From: Bog-564 sp035509915
Lineage (GTDB): Bacteria; Actinomycetota; Acidimicrobiia; Acidimicrobiales; UBA8190
DNA: 13,849 bases
NCBI GenBank assembly: GCA_035509915.1
Contig: DATKIB010000048.1
Span: forward strand, 1 to 13,849
Direction: 5' to 3'
The notes under the pieces are model-generated. The model saw only the letters and a program-made list of their open reading frames with translations. It had not been told where the DNA came from and made no database searches. A program made the position numbers and the translations under genes. This document shows positions 1 through 7,291 of the stretch, piece after piece. The first letter of the stretch is position 1; each line of letters starts with the position of its first letter.

Positions 1-408
1 GCCAACGTGGTCTCACTCGTCGAGCTCATCCACGCTCTCCTCTATGGCACCAAGGCGGGAGGCCGGCCCCTTGTCTACGCGTCCGTGCCGATCTGGCTCA
101 CCAACGTCATCGTGTTCGGGCTCTGGTACTGGGAGCTCGACCGTGGCGGGCCCGCTGCCCGGCAGATCCCCAAGCACCGCGGGCCCGATTTCCTCTTCCC
201 GCAGATGTCGACGCCCGGCTCTGCCCCAGGCTGGACACCAAACTTTCTCGACTACCTATACACGTCCTTTACCAACGCGACCGCGTTCAGCCCAACGGAC
301 ACCATGCCTCTCACCACATGGGCGAAGCTGCTCATGATGCTTCAGTCCCTGGCTTCGCTGGTGACGGTCGCCGTCGTGATCTCGCGGGCCGTCAACATCC
401 TGAGCTGA
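1..408 (+). CDS. Membrane protein with channel-like pore loop, 5' partial
   Basis: The reading frame is open from the first base, so the gene begins before the window; an in-frame GTG at 7 is probably internal. About 135 residues are visible. A hydrophobic segment (VPIWLTNVIVFGLWYW) is followed by the conserved-looking WELDRGGP motif, a soluble loop with DFLFPQM, then a segment LYTSFTNATAFSPTDTMPLT and a final membrane helix ending SRAVNIL. The last part has the order pore helix, filter-like loop, transmembrane helix seen in two-TM potassium channels, but the T-x-G-Y-G-D filter position reads A-F-S-P-T-D. I recognise it as a conserved actinobacterial membrane protein type without a firm function. 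Ion conduction is inference only, and a DUF1345-like protein is an alternative. Confidence 0.75.
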   Translation, partial: ANVVSLVELIHALLYGTKAGGRPLVYASVPIWLTNVIVFGLWYWELDRGGPAARQIPKHRGPDFLFPQMSTPGSAPGWTPNFLDYLYTSFTNATAFSPTDTMPLTTWAKLLMMLQSLASLVTVAVVISRAVNILS

Positions 409-647
409 ATACGCCTGGGGCCGTCCGGTGGGCAAGGCGGGGTCTCTCATCTGGAGCGGGTCGTCGCAAAATGATCTCTCTGCGCTGCCCCGGGGCGTCA
501 ATACCAATCCCGACGGGCTTGCGGGCCCAATCTGTTCGGTGGGTGAGGACCGCCGTATCATCGTCGTCGTGATCCTTGACCAACGCCTCAGTGGCCCAGA
601 CCCGAGTTCCAGCGCCGCTGGGGCAGGATCTCGAGAGCGGAGGGGTG
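409..647. other. Intergenic region, no gene seen
   Basis: This stretch separates the membrane protein from the acyl-CoA dehydrogenase. All frames are short and show no recognisable domain. An in-frame TTG at 576 could extend the dehydrogenase by 24 residues, but it has no ribosome binding site and the extra residues do not look like the family. No convincing terminator or promoter pair was seen. Confidence 0.5.
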
Positions 648-1949
648 ATGGGCGCGCCTGAGGATGTCACCGTCGAGGTCAAGTCTTGGCTGAGCAACAA
701 TTGGAATCCTGAGCTCACAGTCGGTGAGTGGTGGGAGACGCTCGGGAGCTCGGGATGGGCAGCCCCCACCCTGCCAGCCCATTCCTACGGCAGGGGCCTC
801 TCGCGTGAAGAGGCTGTCCGGGTCCAGCAGACCATCGTCGAGTTCGGCGCGCTCGGGGCGCCCGGCGGCCTCGGACTGCTGCTTGCTGCACCCACGATCG
901 CGGAGCACGGCGACGAGTTCCAGCGTGAGCAATACATCCGCGACATCGTGACCGGGAAGAAGGCCTGGTGCCAGCTCTTCAGCGAGCCGGCCGCGGGTTC
1001 CGACCTCGCAGGGCTGCAGACCCGCGCCGAGGCCGACGGAGACGAGTGGGTCGTGAACGGTCAGAAGGTGTGGACCTCGGGTGGCCGGATGGCGGACCTG
1101 GGGATGCTCCTAGCGCGGACCGACCCCGACGCCCCCAAGCACCGGGGCATCTCCTACTTCGCCCTCGACATGCACCAGCTCGGAGTGGAGGTCCGCCCGC
1201 TGCGAGAGATGACTGGACAATCTCTCTTCAACGAGGTCTTCATCGTCGACGCCCGCGTCAGCGCCGAAGCGGTGATCGGCGGTCTGAACAACGGTTGGGC
1301 CGTGGCAAACACCACCCTGGCCTTCGAGCGCGCCGGGCTGGGCGCTGGTGGAGGCTCGGCCGGCGGCGGCGCCGCGACCCCGGGTACTGTGGCCGGCGAC
1401 CTCGAGCGGCGAGCCGGCGACTTCGTCCGAGGTGTGGGCCAGCGTGGCGCCGGCGCACCGGGCGGCATGATGGGCGCGTCCTGGAAGGTGCTAGTGGAGC
1501 TCGCCAAGCAGAACGGCTCTGTCTCCGACCCGTCGATCCGTCAGGACCTCGTGAGGCTGCATTCGCTCAACGAGATCGGCAGGTACATGAGCATGCGCCA
1601 AAAGGCGCTCCGCGCTTCGGGAAGCGACCTCCCGGGCCTGGGCAACCTCGCAAAGCTGTCGATGAGCCAGATCCTCCAGCTCACCCGCGACGTCGGACTT
1701 CGCATACTAGGCCCTTACGGCACATTGCACGCCTACACCTCCGAGGAGAGAAGAGCCCTGGAAGAGATCACCAAGAGGCCCACCGACGCGATGGTGACCA
1801 ACATGGCGTTGTTCGCGCAGGGTCCGCGTATCTATGGCGGCACCGACGAGATCCAGCACAACATCCTCGGCGAGAGAGTGCTCGGCCTACCCCGTGAGCC
1901 CGACGAGAACCGGACCAAGCCCTTTCGCGAACTGCCCAAGAACGGTTGA
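648..1949 (+). CDS. Acyl-CoA dehydrogenase (FadE family)
   Basis: FAD-dependent enzyme that puts a trans-2 double bond into an acyl-CoA, the first step of beta-oxidation, passing electrons to ETF in the cytoplasm. With the ATG at 648 it is 433 residues, a normal length. Residues 111-121 carry the FSEPxAGSDLA flavin/substrate motif and 137-146 the NGQKVWTSGG motif. The C-terminal IYGGTDEIQHNILGERVLGLP (split about residues 395-415) is the family signature. The residue before GGT is not the Glu of medium-chain enzymes, so the base may instead lie on the helix with FERAGLG, as in isovaleryl-type enzymes. The Gly/Ala-rich stretch after that helix occurs in actinobacterial FadE proteins. GGAGGGG just upstream supports this start; a TTG at 576 is less likely. 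Substrate unknown. Probably cotranscribed with the next gene. Confidence 0.93.
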   Translation: MGAPEDVTVEVKSWLSNNWNPELTVGEWWETLGSSGWAAPTLPAHSYGRGLSREEAVRVQQTIVEFGALGAPGGLGLLLAAPTIAEHGDEFQREQYIRDIVTGKKAWCQLFSEPAAGSDLAGLQTRAEADGDEWVVNGQKVWTSGGRMADLGMLLARTDPDAPKHRGISYFALDMHQLGVEVRPLREMTGQSLFNEVFIVDARVSAEAVIGGLNNGWAVANTTLAFERAGLGAGGGSAGGGAATPGTVAGDLERRAGDFVRGVGQRGAGAPGGMMGASWKVLVELAKQNGSVSDPSIRQDLVRLHSLNEIGRYMSMRQKALRASGSDLPGLGNLAKLSMSQILQLTRDVGLRILGPYGTLHAYTSEERRALEEITKRPTDAMVTNMALFAQGPRIYGGTDEIQHNILGERVLGLPREPDENRTKPFRELPKNG

Positions 1950-1983
1950 TCCCTCACCGGTCGGCGGGCTAACCACCGCCAGC

Positions 1984-1994
1984 AAAGGAGGTGA
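1984..1994 (+). promoter_or_regulatory. Strong ribosome binding site fixing the NmrA-type gene start
   Basis: AAAGGAGGTGA is almost a perfect complement of the 16S rRNA 3' end and sits 4 nt (counting from GGAGG) before GTG 1996. It decides the start against an in-frame ATG at 1834 that lies inside the upstream dehydrogenase gene. Confidence 0.85.
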
Positions 1995-1995
1995 C

Positions 1996-2901
1996 GTGAT
2001 AGTTCTGACCACACCCACTGGGGGCATCGGAAGCCAGGTTCTTGCGAACCTTCTCGACAGCGACGAGCAGATTCGCGTCATTGCCCGCGATGCGTCGCGC
2101 ATCCCTGAGAAGGCCCGGGAGCAGGTCGACGTCGTCACCGGCTCGCACGGCGACGCCGTCGTCGTGGACGAGGCTTTCGCCGGTGCCGATGCCGTCTTCT
2201 GGCTAACTCCCCCTGACCCGCGCGCCGAGAGCGTCGAGGCCGCCTTCGTCGGGTTCACCCGCCCGGCCGCCGAGGCGTTCAAGAAGCACGCTGTCAAGCG
2301 CGTCGTGGCAGTGACGGCCCTCGGTCGGGGCACACCCTGGGCCGACCGCGCAGGCTACGTCACCGGCTCGCTGGCCATGGACGATCTGATCATCAGCACT
2401 GGCGTGGCCTTCCGGGCTCTGGCCAATCCGTCGTTCATGGACAACATCGTCCGCCAGGCCGAGGCGATCAAGAACCAGGGCATGTTCTTCTCGCCAATCG
2501 ACGGTGACCGCAGGCTGCCGACCGTCGCCACGCGCGACGTCGCTGCCGCGGCGTCGCGTCTGCTGCTCGACGAAGCCTTGAGCGGCGTCACCGAGGTTCC
2601 GCTGCTCGGGCCCGAAGACCTGTCCTTCAACGACATGGCCGAGATCATGTCGGAGGTGCTCGGCAAGGCGGTCCGATTCCAGCAGACCACCTTCGAAGCG
2701 TACAAAGAGCGGTTCGTCGGCTTCGGCATGTCTGACGCGATGGCGCAGGGCATGACCGACATGGCCTGGGCGAAGAACGAAGGGCTGGACAACGCCGTTC
2801 AGCGGACGCACGAAAACTCAACGCCGACCAGCTTCTGCGAGTGGTGCGAAGAGGTGCTCAAGCCGACCGTCCTCGGTCAGATCGAGGTGGCCGGGTCCTG
2901 A
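1996..2901 (+). CDS. NmrA-like NAD(P)-binding oxidoreductase (atypical SDR)
   Basis: 301 residues from GTG 1996. The N-terminus VIVLTTPTGGIGSQVL forms a first beta strand and a Rossmann glycine turn (G9, G10, G12), followed by RVIARD at the end of the second strand, typical of NADP-preferring atypical short-chain dehydrogenases of the NmrA/HSCARG type. AVFWLTPPDPRAES and KRVVAVTALGRG are the next conserved strands, then a substrate-binding half with ALANPSFMDNIV and PTVATRDVAAAA. These proteins are either redox sensors or NADPH-dependent quinone/enone reductases; the sequence does not decide. It lies 46 nt after the acyl-CoA dehydrogenase on the same strand, so cotranscription is likely, and it converges on the minus-strand gene behind it. 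Confidence 0.88.
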   Translation: MIVLTTPTGGIGSQVLANLLDSDEQIRVIARDASRIPEKAREQVDVVTGSHGDAVVVDEAFAGADAVFWLTPPDPRAESVEAAFVGFTRPAAEAFKKHAVKRVVAVTALGRGTPWADRAGYVTGSLAMDDLIISTGVAFRALANPSFMDNIVRQAEAIKNQGMFFSPIDGDRRLPTVATRDVAAAASRLLLDEALSGVTEVPLLGPEDLSFNDMAEIMSEVLGKAVRFQQTTFEAYKERFVGFGMSDAMAQGMTDMAWAKNEGLDNAVQRTHENSTPTSFCEWCEEVLKPTVLGQIEVAGS

Positions 2902-2926
2902 GGCCGATCAGCATTTGCTCGAAAGG

Positions 2927-3361
2927 CTACGCTCTGGTCTCGTTGAGCAGCTGAATGTGACCAAGTAATTCCTGCTCAACCCCGCTCAGTACTGCTCGCG
3001 ATCCCTCATCGTTCTGGTCTGCGAGTGCTGCTACCAGATGTTTGGAGAGTCGATTCAATTGGTCCCCGACGAATAGACGGACCTCCTCGTCGGTAGCGCC
3101 TGTGGGCCAGAGGTTTGGCGGTTGTCGGCCTGCGACGCTCGGCATACTTGCAAGGGGCGATGCGCCGAGTGCTTCATCTTCCTCCATCAAGAGTCGGCCC
3201 CAGCGCCGCAGGTCGTCGAACAGCTTGTCGAGTTCGACGTGCAGCGAGTGGGTCTCAGAGACCGTGCGGTGGGCTTGCTTCACTTCCTGTATCAGGTCGA
3301 TAACCTCGCTGAGAACCTCATTGAGCGCGGCGATCGGGTCAGCGGCCGAAGGTGATGTCAC
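2927..3361 (-). CDS. Small helical protein of unknown function
   Basis: 144 residues from GTG 3361, the first start after an in-frame stop; no strong ribosome binding site is visible. The protein is acidic and nearly all helix-forming, with no cysteine and no membrane segment. Residues 1-60 have heptad-like hydrophobic spacing (LNEVLSEVIDLIQEVKQAH) that suggests a coiled coil. A Pro/Gly break follows (SMPSVAGRQPPNLWP), then a second helical part. The conserved-looking centre suggests a real family, but I do not recognise it. It lies 111 nt downstream of the thiolase on the same strand and may be a distal gene of that transcript, or may have its own promoter. It converges with the NmrA-type gene, 25 nt apart. 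Confidence 0.72.
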   Translation of the reverse strand: MTSPSAADPIAALNEVLSEVIDLIQEVKQAHRTVSETHSLHVELDKLFDDLRRWGRLLMEEDEALGASPLASMPSVAGRQPPNLWPTGATDEEVRLFVGDQLNRLSKHLVAALADQNDEGSRAVLSGVEQELLGHIQLLNETRA

Positions 3362-3472
3362 TGGTGTAAACCATATGCACCCTCAGCATCAGTGCGAGAG
3401 GGGAGCGAGAAACCGGTCTTGGGCTGTGTCTTCCCGGTTGCTTCAGTGGTCAATCTAGAGACCTCGTGCTTC

Positions 3473-4711
3473 CTAGCGGCTTCGATAGTTCTCGAGTACT
3501 AGGGCGACTCCTTGGCCTGACCCAACACATACTCCCAACACTCCGTAGCGGACCTGACGCAGGTGAAGTTCGGTAGCCAGGGTGAGCACGTAGCGGGTGC
3601 CCGATGAACCGAAGGGATGTCCGATGGCCACAGCGCCTCCGTTCGGGTTGAGGCGCTCGTCGGGGACTTCGAACCCCTCGAGCTGGTTCGGCAGTTCCCG
3701 TAAGACCCCGAGCGCCTGGGCAGCGAAGGCCTCATGAACCTCCCAGACGTCGATGTCGGTGGGCGCCAATCCAGCTCGCCCGAGCGCTCTTGCGATGGCG
3801 AAGGCGGGAGCGATCCCCATGAACTGCGGGTCAAGTGCATAAGTGGCCGACGCCACCACACGAGCCAGGGGTTCCACGCCCAAAGCGCCCACGGCAGCGT
3901 CGCTGGCCAGCACCACTGCGCTGGCTCCGTCACTCAGCGGCGAGGAATTTCCGGCAGTCATCTGAGTCGTATTGGGCTGAGCCGGCAACGCGGCCAACAG
4001 CTCAGCCGTGGTGTCGCCACGGATCATCTCGTCGTGGTCGAACGTCCGTGCTGGCTCTTTGCGGGTCCCCGGAATCTCGACCGGATGGATCTCAGCAGCA
4101 AACCGTCCTGAATCGCGCGCCGACGCCGCATGCTGGTGCGAGCGCAGCGCAAAGGCGTCGATCTCCTCCCGGCTGAGGCCGTAGCGATCAGCGACGTTCT
4201 GCGCCGTCTTGATCATCTCGACGTAGGCGTTGCGGGCGAGGAGCACCGGGTTGGGCGGTCCACCGGCTCCGGCCCACATGGTGTCCAGCAGGAAGATGGG
4301 GCCTCGTGGGCTGAAAGGCCCGTCTCCCTTCATCTGGGCCCAGCCCGAGCGGGACATGGACTCGACCCCGGCAGCCAGTCCGACATCGAGCTCGTCGGAC
4401 CGGATGGCGTGGGCGATGGATATCGCTCCCGAGAGCGAGGAGGCGCAGAACCGATTGACTGTCACCGCTGGCACCGAGTCCGGGAAGCCGGCTGCAAGGG
4501 CGCCCCAGCGGGCAATGTCACCCATGCCCTCATGAGCGACGTTCACGCACCCCGCAGTGATGTCCTCGATTCGGTCAAGAGGAACACCGACGCGCGTACA
4601 AGCCGCCACCATGGTCTGCCCGAGGAGATCATCGGTGCGCAGATGTGACAGGGAGCCGCCATAGCGGCCAACTGCCGTCCGCACGCCGCCAAGGATGAAC
4701 GCTTCCGTCAT
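3473..4711 (-). CDS. Thiolase (acetyl-CoA acyltransferase / acetyltransferase)
   Basis: 412 residues, typical for the family. Catalyses thiolytic cleavage of 3-ketoacyl-CoA (last step of beta-oxidation) or the reverse condensation. The acyl-accepting Cys is near residue 89 (VNRFCASSLSG). HEAFAAQ is near 327, GGAVAIGHPFGSSG contains the catalytic His near 364, and the second catalytic Cys is near 394 (GVCVGSGQG). The H-E-A-F form, rather than N-E-A-F, resembles the trifunctional-enzyme/FadI branch, so a degradative role is more likely than acetoacetyl-CoA synthesis. That is inference. The ATG at 4711 has GAGGG about 7 nt upstream. The gene faces the dehydrogenase/oxidoreductase pair, so the beta-oxidation genes are clustered but not in one operon. 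The stop is followed by 111 nt and then a small gene of unknown function. Confidence 0.94.
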   Translation of the reverse strand: MTEAFILGGVRTAVGRYGGSLSHLRTDDLLGQTMVAACTRVGVPLDRIEDITAGCVNVAHEGMGDIARWGALAAGFPDSVPAVTVNRFCASSLSGAISIAHAIRSDELDVGLAAGVESMSRSGWAQMKGDGPFSPRGPIFLLDTMWAGAGGPPNPVLLARNAYVEMIKTAQNVADRYGLSREEIDAFALRSHQHAASARDSGRFAAEIHPVEIPGTRKEPARTFDHDEMIRGDTTAELLAALPAQPNTTQMTAGNSSPLSDGASAVVLASDAAVGALGVEPLARVVASATYALDPQFMGIAPAFAIARALGRAGLAPTDIDVWEVHEAFAAQALGVLRELPNQLEGFEVPDERLNPNGGAVAIGHPFGSSGTRYVLTLATELHLRQVRYGVLGVCVGSGQGVALVLENYRSR

Positions 4712-4784
4712 GGTGCCCTCTTGGAGTGCAACTTTGAAATGAGCGTGGTTGTTCCCCCGTAATGGCCGGCCCTAGGGCCCTCGG

Positions 4785-4942
4785 GTGTTGCTGTTGGCCC
4801 ACCTTGTCGGACACGACTGGGGAGCAGCCGTCGCCTGGAGCATGGCATGTCGCACCCGGACCGAATCCAAAAGCTCGTCGTCGTGTCGGTCGGCCACCCG
4901 AGTGTCCCGTGGTCTCTTCGGCAGATCGAGATGGCCTGGTAC
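4785..4942 (+). pseudogene. Remnant of epoxide-hydrolase-like alpha/beta hydrolase
   Basis: The 330 bp between the thiolase and the next gene hold no intact gene but carry a recognisable hydrolase core in two frames. In one frame 4785-4853 reads VLLLAHLVGHDWGAAVAW, the strand and nucleophile elbow (G-H-D-W-G, Asp nucleophile) of the epoxide hydrolase/haloalkane dehalogenase class. From about 4850 the match continues in another frame as HPDRIQKLVVVSVGHP and then LRQIEMAWY, the sequence that follows the elbow in EphA-like enzymes. The switch needs one lost base (or two gained) near 4850-4853. The first ~100 residues and everything after 4942 are missing. A sequencing error could explain the frameshift but not the missing ends. 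Confidence 0.72.
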
Positions 4943-5041
4943 GCCGGGCCCATGAAACCGGTCAACGTCCCCGCTGCCTGTTGGCCAAGCAACTCCGCGA
5001 TTAGTGCAGCGCCGCTCAAGCGGTCCATGGGAAGCTGAGGC

Positions 5042-6178
5042 ATGGTTGTCGGCCGTGACCTGGCGGCGGTGGTTGGTGCGCTCCTCATCCTCGCCACCGG
5101 ATGGAGTGTGATCGGCACACTCGTCGTCCCCCGCCGGATCCGAAGCTGGCTCCCCCGGACCGTCGCCATCGCCGTCGATGCGACTTTCCATTTCGTCGCC
5201 GACCACTTCGACTCGTACGAGCCTCGCGATCGGATTCTGGCCGCAGAGGCTCCGATTCAACTCATCTTGCAGATCGTCGCGTGGCTAGCGGCTTTCGAGG
5301 TTGGTTTCGGGCTGCTCATGTGGCCGTTGGTAGGCACCGCGGGGCTGACCGGTGCCTTGGAACAGGCCGGGTCCGCGCTGTGCACGCTTGGTTACCTGGC
5401 ACCACGCTCGAGCCCTATCGCGGGACTCGACTCCCTCGCCGCGCTCAGCGGTCTGGGCACGGTGGCCCTGCAGATCGGCTATCTCCCGACGCTCTACGCC
5501 GCCTTCAGCCGACGCGAGGCGCTCGTGACGTTGCTGGACTCCCGAGCCGGGGTGCCCTCCTGGGGTCCCGAACTTCTGGCTCGCACCCACTACGGCTTGG
5601 GCACCGGCGTCTCGGCAGTGGGGGAGCTGCCAGAGCTATTTGAGGAGTGGGAACGCTGGTCGGCGGACGTGGCCGAGAGCCACACCACGTACCTGGCCCT
5701 TGTCAACTTCCGCTCCCCACGGCCGCTCTCCTCATGGGTTATTGCACAACTGGCCGTGCTCGATGCCGCCGCGCTCTACTTGTCGCTGCTGCCCGACGCT
5801 TCTGGTGCGGTGGCCGCCCGGTTGTGCCTACGCGGCGGCTTCACCTGCCTGACCGCCATCGCCCGGGCCCGTCGCTTTGCCATCCCGGAGGAGGCCGATC
5901 CGAACGACGGCATCGCCCTCACTTTCGAGGAGTTCGTCGACGCTATTGACCGCCTACAGAAAGTGGAGTTTCCCCTCGAGCGCTCGAGCGAGGAGGCGTG
6001 GCTCGACTTCGTGGGTTGGCGGGTCAACTACGAGGCGGCCGCATATGCCATCGCCCGAGCTGTCGATGCTCCGCCGGCACTGTGGTCGGGGCCTCGTCGG
6101 CACCCGATCCCGGTGATCCCGCCCCTCCGGCCAGCGACCTTACGGGCTGGCCGGCCTCCGCTTCCTGCCCCGGAATAA
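5042..6178 (+). CDS. Membrane protein with potassium-channel-like pore domain
   Basis: 378 residues. Residues 8-30 form one membrane helix. A basic/amphipathic stretch follows, then a second helix about 72-98 (LILQIVAWLAAFEVGFGLLM), a pore-like loop about 100-122 containing SALCTLGYLAP, and a third helix about 128-152 (GTVALQIGYLPTLYAAF). A long soluble C-terminal half follows, with PELFEEWERW and a Pro-rich tail. The helix-loop-helix matches the two-TM ion channel layout, and T-L-G-Y resembles the T-V-G-Y of a K+ filter, but the following G-D is L-A. Function as a channel is inference; homologues are usually left as membrane proteins of unknown function. The ATG at 5042 has only GAGG one base away and GGGAAG further up, so the start is moderately certain. 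A hydrolase remnant lies directly upstream. Confidence 0.8.
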   Translation: MVVGRDLAAVVGALLILATGWSVIGTLVVPRRIRSWLPRTVAIAVDATFHFVADHFDSYEPRDRILAAEAPIQLILQIVAWLAAFEVGFGLLMWPLVGTAGLTGALEQAGSALCTLGYLAPRSSPIAGLDSLAALSGLGTVALQIGYLPTLYAAFSRREALVTLLDSRAGVPSWGPELLARTHYGLGTGVSAVGELPELFEEWERWSADVAESHTTYLALVNFRSPRPLSSWVIAQLAVLDAAALYLSLLPDASGAVAARLCLRGGFTCLTAIARARRFAIPEEADPNDGIALTFEEFVDAIDRLQKVEFPLERSSEEAWLDFVGWRVNYEAAAYAIARAVDAPPALWSGPRRHPIPVIPPLRPATLRAGRPPLPAPE

Positions 6179-6185
6179 GGCGGGG
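6168..6185 (+). terminator. Possible weak hairpin at the membrane-protein stop
   Basis: CCCCG (6168-6172) and CGGGG (6181-6185) can pair around an 8-nt loop that includes the TAA stop, followed by AGTTTCC. The stem has only 5 bp and there is no true U run, so this is a weak candidate. Confidence 0.2.
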
Positions 6186-6302
6186 AGTTTCCGTTCCTGG
6201 CTGAGTGCACCAACATCGCCTACTGGGCGGCAGCATCCGTTCCTGTTGTCGACTCGCTGAACCTCCTGACGGATTCCTCGGTTACCGGGGTAAAGAGATT
6301 GA

Positions 6303-6530
6303 CGAGGTTACCGTCGGGCGGCGCTCGACCGAGCGGTCTGCAGAGGAGAGATCCCGTCAACGGCTGACCGCGACGCCATCACCGCCGCTCTCCTCGGACC
6401 GCTCTTTTACCGCCGCTGGTTCTCACGAGAACCGATCGACGCCAAGTTCTTGGACATGATCACTCGAAGCACCGTCGCGGGACTCCGCCAGGACACTCGC
6501 AAGCCGAAGCGAGACCAGAGTCGCCGCTAG
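6303..6530 (+). pseudogene. C-terminal remnant of a TetR-family regulator
   Basis: After an in-frame TGA at 6300-6302 a frame stays open for 75 codons to TAG 6528-6530. It reads RRAALDRAVCRGEIP, then ALLGPLFYRRWFSREPIDAKF. This is the typical ligand-domain end of TetR regulators of the TetR_C_16-like type (RAxxRGEI, then GPLFYRxL, then EPID). No DNA-binding domain or start codon precedes it, since only 124 bp separate it from the membrane protein. It is best read as a truncated gene. It faces the intact-length tetR gene and belongs to a different TetR subgroup, so it is not a duplicate of it. The preceding 6179-6302 holds nothing I can assign. Confidence 0.68.
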
Positions 6531-6601
6531 CCCGGTCTTGACCGATGTGAAACGTCGGCAACCACGCCGCTGATGTGGGCACTTTCCAGCAGACCCTCCG
6601 C

Positions 6602-7243
6602 CTACCGCTGCGTCGGTCGCTGTCGAGGAGTCCGGCCGGGAAGTCTGGCACCGTTCGAGCTCGTGAGGCCCGCACCTTCCTGCGCGTGCGTGATGGCCCG
6701 GTGGAGCGCGACGTTAAAGGGCGTCGATGGATGGTGGGCGGTAACGCGGAGGGCAACACGCATGCAGGCGACGATCACTGCGGCAGTGACTCGGGCATCG
6801 TCTTCGCCGAGATCACCTCCCGCTCGTGTGCGGATCACGGGAGCCAACTTGTCTTCGAGGGCGGCAAGCTCGAACCCGACGCGGGCACCTAGCGCGGGCA
6901 CACCCTCAAGTAGCTGGGCGAGCATGCTTACCCCCGGCCAGCCGAGCCGGGGCTCGATATCGCCGATGGCGTGTTCGACTGCCACCCCCAAGACCTCGTC
7001 CATGGGCCGGGCTGCGAGCAGGTCGATGAGCTCGCCCACGCCCTCGGCGACGATCGGGACGACCACCTCGTCCTTGCTTGCGAAGTAGCGGTAGAGGGTC
7101 CGCAGCGAAACGCCTGCGGCCTCCGCGATGGCCTCGACGCTCACGGCGTCGTAGCCGTCCTCCATGAAGAGCGCCAGCGCCTGCTCGGCGATCTCTCGCC
7201 GAGTTTGCTCCTTGCGACGCTCGGTGAGACGGGGCCTGGTCAG
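6602..7243 (-). CDS. TetR-family repressor with abnormal start
   Basis: Likely repressor of the divergent efflux gene. The helix-turn-helix reads VEAIAEAAGVSLRTLYRYFASKDEV, given here only as its parts: AIAEAAGVS then RTLYRYF. The ligand-binding half is helical and ends in a basic tail. The first ATG in frame is at 7165 (187 residues), but the frame upstream still codes for family sequence: LTRPRLTERRKEQTRRE and IAEQALALF, the N-terminal arm and helix 1 of the domain. That helix is needed for the fold. No ATG, GTG or TTG precedes it before a TAG at 7253-7255; the frame begins at CTG 7243. Either CTG is used on a leaderless transcript, or one C was lost after ATG 7251, which has AAGGG 8 nt upstream. 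I give the extent of the conserved frame; functionality is uncertain. Confidence 0.8.
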   Translation of the reverse strand: MTRPRLTERRKEQTRREIAEQALALFMEDGYDAVSVEAIAEAAGVSLRTLYRYFASKDEVVVPIVAEGVGELIDLLAARPMDEVLGVAVEHAIGDIEPRLGWPGVSMLAQLLEGVPALGARVGFELAALEDKLAPVIRTRAGGDLGEDDARVTAAVIVACMRVALRVTAHHPSTPFNVALHRAITHAQEGAGLTSSNGARLPGRTPRQRPTQR

Positions 7244-7249
7244 GCCGAC

Positions 7250-7278
7250 ATTCTATCCGCCCTTGCAGTTTCTGACAA
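7250..7278 (-). promoter_or_regulatory. Promoter of tetR (sigma-70 type)
   Basis: On the minus strand TTGTCA (7278-7273) and TAGAAT (7255-7250) are spaced by exactly 17 nt, each differing from the consensus by one base. The predicted start of transcription is at about 7243, the CTG codon, which is the geometry of a leaderless mRNA. It overlaps the divergent promoter of the transporter. Confidence 0.55.
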
Positions 7279-7291
7279 GTTATGCCATACT
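7263..7291 (+). promoter_or_regulatory. Candidate promoter of the efflux transporter gene
   Basis: TTGCAG (7263-7268), 17 nt, then CATACT (7286-7291), preceded by TGC, an extended -10 element. It would give a leader of about 33 nt that includes the GAAGGAG ribosome binding site at 7319-7325. The -35 element is poor (3 of 6). It lies on top of the tetR promoter, as expected for a shared operator. Confidence 0.4.

Noticed and set aside
576..647. TTG start extending the acyl-CoA dehydrogenase by 24 residues
   Set aside because: No ribosome binding site and no family-like sequence; ATG 648 follows GGAGGGG and starts at the expected point.
968..1897. Long Arg-rich plus-strand frame inside the acyl-CoA dehydrogenase
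   Set aside because: Alternate-frame shadow typical of high-GC coding DNA; low complexity and no domain.
2203..2811. Minus-strand 202-codon frame over the NmrA-type gene
   Set aside because: Antisense shadow; the plus-strand product has clear family motifs.
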